From positions 1-8,596 of the forward strand of contig JALSLS010000397.1 in NCBI GenBank assembly GCA_026988195.1: DNA of 8,596 nt. Reading direction: 5' to 3'. A program made the translations under genes and the position numbers. Positions 6,178 through 8,596 of the stretch are shown piece by piece (position 1 is the first letter of the stretch; every line of letters begins with the position of its first letter). The notes beneath the pieces are model-generated. The model ran no database searches, was not told the DNA's origin, and saw only the letters and a list, made by a program, of their open reading frames with translations. Source of the stretch: Methylomonas sp. (GTDB lineage Bacteria; Pseudomonadota; Gammaproteobacteria; Methylococcales; Methylomonadaceae).

Positions 6178-6227
6178 TTTAATTTCCCTCAAACAGGTAT
6201 CCAAGTAACTGCTTATTAATCTTTAAA

Positions 6228-6233
6228 ATTATA
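6228..6233 (-). promoter_or_regulatory. Candidate -10 element for the SPOR gene
   Basis: A perfect TATAAT on the minus strand lies about 50 bp upstream of the ATG at 6177. No good -35 hexamer is seen at 16-18 bp spacing, so the call rests on the -10 match alone in AT-rich sequence. Confidence 0.35.
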
Positions 6234-6325
6234 ACGTTCTTCTTTAAAGTCGGCTGACTATATTATTTCTTAATTAAAATATCATCATTTACAATGAATA
6301 TTTCATATTTATTTATTGTTTTTGA

Positions 6326-6334
6326 TGCTACACT
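6326..6334 (+). promoter_or_regulatory. Candidate extended -10 promoter for gcvR-bcp
   Basis: TGCTACACT fits the extended -10 form TGnTAnAnT, and such promoters tolerate a weak -35, as here. Transcription would start near 6341, leaving a leader of about 18 bases that includes the AGGA ribosome binding site (6347-6350) of gcvR. Confidence 0.4.
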
Positions 6335-6358
6335 GCAAAAAAAATTAGGATATCCTCT

Positions 6359-6883
6359 ATGCAACTAACAATCTCAGCTTTAGGCAAGAAATCAACTAAA
6401 TTTATTGCTGAAATTCTATCTATTATTTCTAGTTGTAATTGCACAGTACAAAATATTAAATCATCCAACCTCGGTCAATCTACAGCGCTTTATATATTAG
6501 TTGATGGTAACTGGAACCATATTGCCAAAGTTGAGACACTGCTTGATTCCCTACAAAAACGTTTAGAGATTCAAATACAAACACTAAGACCAGAACCCAA
6601 TAAACAAAAACCGACCTACATCCCCTACTCTCTAGAAACTATTTCAATTGACCGACATAATGTTATAGAAGATATTACTCAGTTTTTCTATGAACGTGAA
6701 GTATGTATTGATGAAATCAACGCCACTCGCTACCCAGCTCCATATGTAGAAACTGCAATATTTTCAAGCAAATTTATTCTACTTGTTCCACCTCAAGTAC
6801 GCTTAATTATGTTGCGAGAAGAGTTTTTAGATTTTTGTGACACCTTAAATATAGATGCTGTTATCGAACCCATCAAACGCTAA
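6359..6883 (+). CDS. gcvR: Glycine cleavage system repressor GcvR, tandem ACT domains, 174 aa
   Basis: GcvR is a cytoplasmic ACT-domain protein. In Escherichia coli it binds the activator GcvA when glycine is scarce and so represses the gcvTHP glycine-cleavage operon. The sequence shows two ACT-like domains without a DNA-binding domain: residues 1-76, opening MQLTISALGK and containing ALYILVDGNW, and residues 91-174, opening with ETISIDRHNVIEDITQFF and containing FILLVPPQV. The length is close to the E. coli protein of about 190. Position directly before bcp is the classical gammaproteobacterial arrangement and supports the name. AGGA lies eight bases before the ATG. The stop codon is one base before the bcp start, indicating coupled translation. 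No gcvA or gcv operon is visible here. Confidence 0.85.
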   Translation: MQLTISALGKKSTKFIAEILSIISSCNCTVQNIKSSNLGQSTALYILVDGNWNHIAKVETLLDSLQKRLEIQIQTLRPEPNKQKPTYIPYSLETISIDRHNVIEDITQFFYEREVCIDEINATRYPAPYVETAIFSSKFILLVPPQVRLIMLREEFLDFCDTLNIDAVIEPIKR

Positions 6884-6884
6884 T

Positions 6885-7355
6885 ATGACTAAAATTACAA
6901 TTGACACCTCTATTCCTGATTTTGAAGCGGAATCTACTGGGGATTCACCTTTCAAGCTTTCTAATTTATTAGGAAAAAAAGTCCTTATTTATTTTTACCC
7001 CAGAGACAATACGCCTGGTTGCACACAAGAAGGAAAAGATTTTAGGGATAATATAGACCAGTTCACCAGCCTAAATACGGTCATTTTTGGTGTCTCAAGA
7101 GATAGTGTAAAAGTACACGAAGGCTTTAAAGCCAAACAACAATTTCCTTTTGAATTACTATCAGATAAAGAAGAAAATCTTTGTCAATTATTTGATGTTA
7201 TTAAAATGAAAAATATGTATGGAAAACAAGTCAGAGGGATAGAACGCAGTACTTTTTTAATTAATGAACAGGGTGTTTTAATCTACGAGTGGCGTAAAGT
7301 GAAAGTAAAAACTCACATTGAAGAAGTATTACTGACACTTAAAGAACTTTCTTGA
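6885..7355 (+). CDS. bcp: BCP/PrxQ-type peroxiredoxin without the canonical resolving cysteine, 156 aa
   Basis: This thiol peroxidase reduces hydrogen peroxide and organic, including fatty-acid, hydroperoxides in the cytoplasm. The active site PRDNTPGC gives Pro39, Thr43 and peroxidatic Cys46; Arg121 in RSTFLIN is the usual active-site arginine. The C-terminal part, EWRKVKVKTHIEEVL, is typical of the family, as is the length. The resolving cysteine found five residues after the peroxidatic one in many PrxQ proteins is Lys51 here; the only other cysteine is Cys100 in ENLCQLF. The enzyme may therefore act in a 1-Cys manner or use an external thiol. ATG at 6885 was chosen over an in-frame ATG at 6855 lying inside gcvR, because the family N-terminus begins near MTKITIDTSIPDF. 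It forms an operon with gcvR. Confidence 0.93.
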   Translation: MTKITIDTSIPDFEAESTGDSPFKLSNLLGKKVLIYFYPRDNTPGCTQEGKDFRDNIDQFTSLNTVIFGVSRDSVKVHEGFKAKQQFPFELLSDKEENLCQLFDVIKMKNMYGKQVRGIERSTFLINEQGVLIYEWRKVKVKTHIEEVLLTLKELS

Positions 7356-7448
7356 TACTTGATATTCCCGTTTTTAAGCTTAGGAATGTACAGGCAAGGA
7401 AACTCACAAAAAATAAACTACGTTCAGTAATGAATTCTCACGTAGATC

Positions 7449-7467
7449 GTCACTGCCATTAAGTTAA
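7449..7467 (+). repeat. Second copy of the GTCACTGCyATTAAGTTAA repeat
   Basis: GTCACTGCCATTAAGTTAA matches the reverse complement of 1149-1167 at 18 of 19 bases. It sits in the intergenic space between bcp and the permease gene, just before the nested palindrome. No second inverted arm was found nearby, so this may be a solitary end of a decayed element. Confidence 0.5.
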
Positions 7468-7480
7468 AGACTCTGTAAGA

Positions 7481-7553
7481 TGGGTAAAAGATAGCGTGTC
7501 CATCAATTTAGCACGATGCTATTGATGGGCACGTCGCAACTCTCCTTTGCCCA
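7481..7553. repeat. Nested palindromic repeat between convergent genes, possible bidirectional terminator
   Basis: The core GTGTCCATCAA (7496-7506) pairs with TTGATGGGCAC (7522-7532), one wobble included. Inside it TAGCA (7509-7513) pairs with TGCTA (7517-7521) around CGA. Outside, TGGGTAAAAGATAG (7481-7494) pairs with CTCTCCTTTGCCCA (7540-7553) at 11 of 14 positions, with an asymmetric internal loop. TATTTTT follows at about 7557, so the fold could end bcp transcription. Structures with TGGGCA/TGCCCA arms are common dispersed repeats in some gammaproteobacteria, so a mobile or repeat-family origin is likely. Confidence 0.65.
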
Positions 7554-7577
7554 CCCTATTTTTAAACTTAGATCCAG

Positions 7578-8596
7578 CTAAAAGGCTGTATCAACCTGGG
7601 TTTCACCTAAAGTGGGCCATGCACTTAAAATAGCTTTTACTGCCGTTGCAAGTGGGATGGCAAAAAACACGCCCCAAAACCCCCAGAACCCACCAAAAAA
7701 CAAAATTGCAACAACAATAGCTACAGGATGCAAGTTAACAGCTTCGGAAAATAACAACGGAACCAAAACGACACCATCCATTGCTTGAATAATTGAATAA
7801 GCAATCATCACATACATAAATTCATCAGCAGTAAACCCCCATTGCATAGCGGCCACCCCCAATACAGGAAAAGTCACTAGCGTAGCCCCTACATATGGGA
7901 TCATCACCGACAACCCCATTAACACTGAAAGCAATATTGTGTAGTTTAACCCTAAAAGGCTATAAGTTATATAGCTAGCAAGCGCAAGGACGAAGACCTC
8001 TACAAACTTACCTCGAATGTAATTCGAGATTTGCATATCAACCTCTTCCCACACTCGAACAGTTAAACTTCTGTCCCTTGGTATGAACTTTAAAAACCAA
8101 GTAACAATGACTTGCTTATCTTTTAAAAAGAAAAATACCATCAAAGGTACTAAAAACAAATAAACTATCGCCGACACAAGACTGACAACCGAAGAAGCAG
8201 GGTTTGAAAGTAGTTCCTGACCATAATTTAACAATTCATCCTGAACAGTTAACATAACACCTCTAATATTATCTTCAGTAATAAACTGAGGATAAAGCTC
8301 TGGTAAACGCATTATTTCAACTTGTGCGCTTTTTACTATCTCTGGAATACGTTGCACTAACTGAACAGCCTGCGCAGAAGCCATGGGCATCAAAACAAAA
8401 ATAACCAAGCCTAAGCACGTAATAAACCCTGAAAAAACAACATAGACAGCAACCAATCGCGGCACTCTACCTTCCATTTTCTTGACAATACCCTGTAATA
8501 AATAAGCCAGTACAACAGAGACAAACACAGGCATTAAAACATCTGATAAATTAACAATGAGCAAAAAACCGACAATTAAAATTAACGCGAGTGCTA
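7578..8596 (-). CDS. perM: PerM/AI-2E family permease, 5' end cut off by the window edge
   Basis: This is a polytopic inner-membrane protein of the AI-2E transporter (UPF0118, PerM/TqsA/YdiK) family. Members have been linked to autoinducer export or ion exchange, but most have no proven substrate. Some 338 residues are visible. Early hydrophobic segments are followed by a soluble-looking loop, then FLVPLMVFFFLKD, the conserved IPYVG motif (visible residues 232-236), and the family's C-terminal block with LHPVAIVVAILFFGG and FAIPLATAVKAIL. The frame stays open through to the last base, so an internal TTG at 8564 is not a start; perhaps 10-30 N-terminal residues lie beyond the edge. The gene is convergent with bcp, and its neighbourhood with gcvR-bcp resembles that of perM in other gammaproteobacteria. 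The symbol rests on that context. Confidence 0.85.
   Translation of the reverse strand, partial: ALALILIVGFLLIVNLSDVLMPVFVSVVLAYLLQGIVKKMEGRVPRLVAVYVVFSGFITCLGLVIFVLMPMASAQAVQLVQRIPEIVKSAQVEIMRLPELYPQFITEDNIRGVMLTVQDELLNYGQELLSNPASSVVSLVSAIVYLFLVPLMVFFFLKDKQVIVTWFLKFIPRDRSLTVRVWEEVDMQISNYIRGKFVEVFVLALASYITYSLLGLNYTILLSVLMGLSVMIPYVGATLVTFPVLGVAAMQWGFTADEFMYVMIAYSIIQAMDGVVLVPLLFSEAVNLHPVAIVVAILFFGGFWGFWGVFFAIPLATAVKAILSAWPTLGETQVDTAF

Noticed and set aside
5490..6208. Two plus-strand frames, one His/Pro/Gln-rich and one Ser-rich
   Set aside because: They mirror the Asp/Glu/Ser codons of the acidic SPOR N-terminus and have no independent start signals.
6855..6884. Earlier in-frame ATG for bcp inside gcvR
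   Set aside because: It adds ten residues not typical of the family; the ATG at 6885 directly after the gcvR stop gives the expected N-terminus.
7418..7445. CTACGT...ACGTAG inverted repeat downstream of bcp
   Set aside because: Only six base pairs with a 16-base spacer and no T-run; chance is likely.
1..8596. CRISPR array, complete transposase or toxin-antitoxin pair
   Set aside because: No regularly spaced repeats, no transposase motifs and no plausible small overlapping gene pair were found on either strand.

Overview
The window looks like an AT-rich chromosomal stretch from a gammaproteobacterium. The gcvR-bcp order followed by a convergent PerM/AI-2E family permease is a familiar gammaproteobacterial arrangement. 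The tRNA-Val(UAC), the extended -10 promoters and the Shine-Dalgarno sites also fit. A nested palindrome of the TGGGCA...TGCCCA kind lies between bcp and the permease; I associate such repeats with marine, methylotrophic and sulfur-oxidising lineages. Genus cannot be fixed from this sequence.

Left part (1-2300). A partial unknown gene runs off the left edge on the minus strand. It is followed by a small three-helix membrane protein on the plus strand, and then by an imperfect inverted repeat whose end recurs near position 7450. Next, on the minus strand, come a thioredoxin-fold [2Fe-2S] ferredoxin and, upstream of it, a small lipoprotein with Asp at +2; the two probably form one transcription unit. 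The intergenic region that separates them from the divergent lipoxygenase gene holds a perfect 12-bp hairpin beside the lipoprotein ribosome binding site and a perfect 16-bp palindrome overlapping a -35-like box on the lipoxygenase side.

Middle (2300-4540). The most notable gene encodes a complete bacterial lipoxygenase of 567 residues. All five expected iron ligands are present (His259, His264, His444, Asn448 and the C-terminal Ile567), and there is no PLAT domain or signal peptide. Its 3' side is followed by a frameshifted relic of the N-terminal arm-binding domain of a tRNA-targeting tyrosine integrase, and then by an intact tRNA-Val with its own promoter and terminator. This looks like the scar of an old integration at the tRNA 3' end, so horizontal arrival of the lipoxygenase locus is plausible but not proven.

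Right part (4555-8596). A 540-residue bitopic SPOR-domain protein with a very acidic, motif-repeating cytoplasmic half is divergent from gcvR-bcp. gcvR encodes a tandem-ACT regulator of glycine cleavage, and bcp encodes a PrxQ/BCP peroxiredoxin that lacks the usual resolving cysteine. The two are separated by one base. The permease gene is convergent with bcp and runs off the right edge.

No CRISPR array, complete insertion sequence or obvious new multi-gene system is visible. The best leads are the lipoxygenase with its putative operator, the integrase scar beside it, and the two small repeat families.
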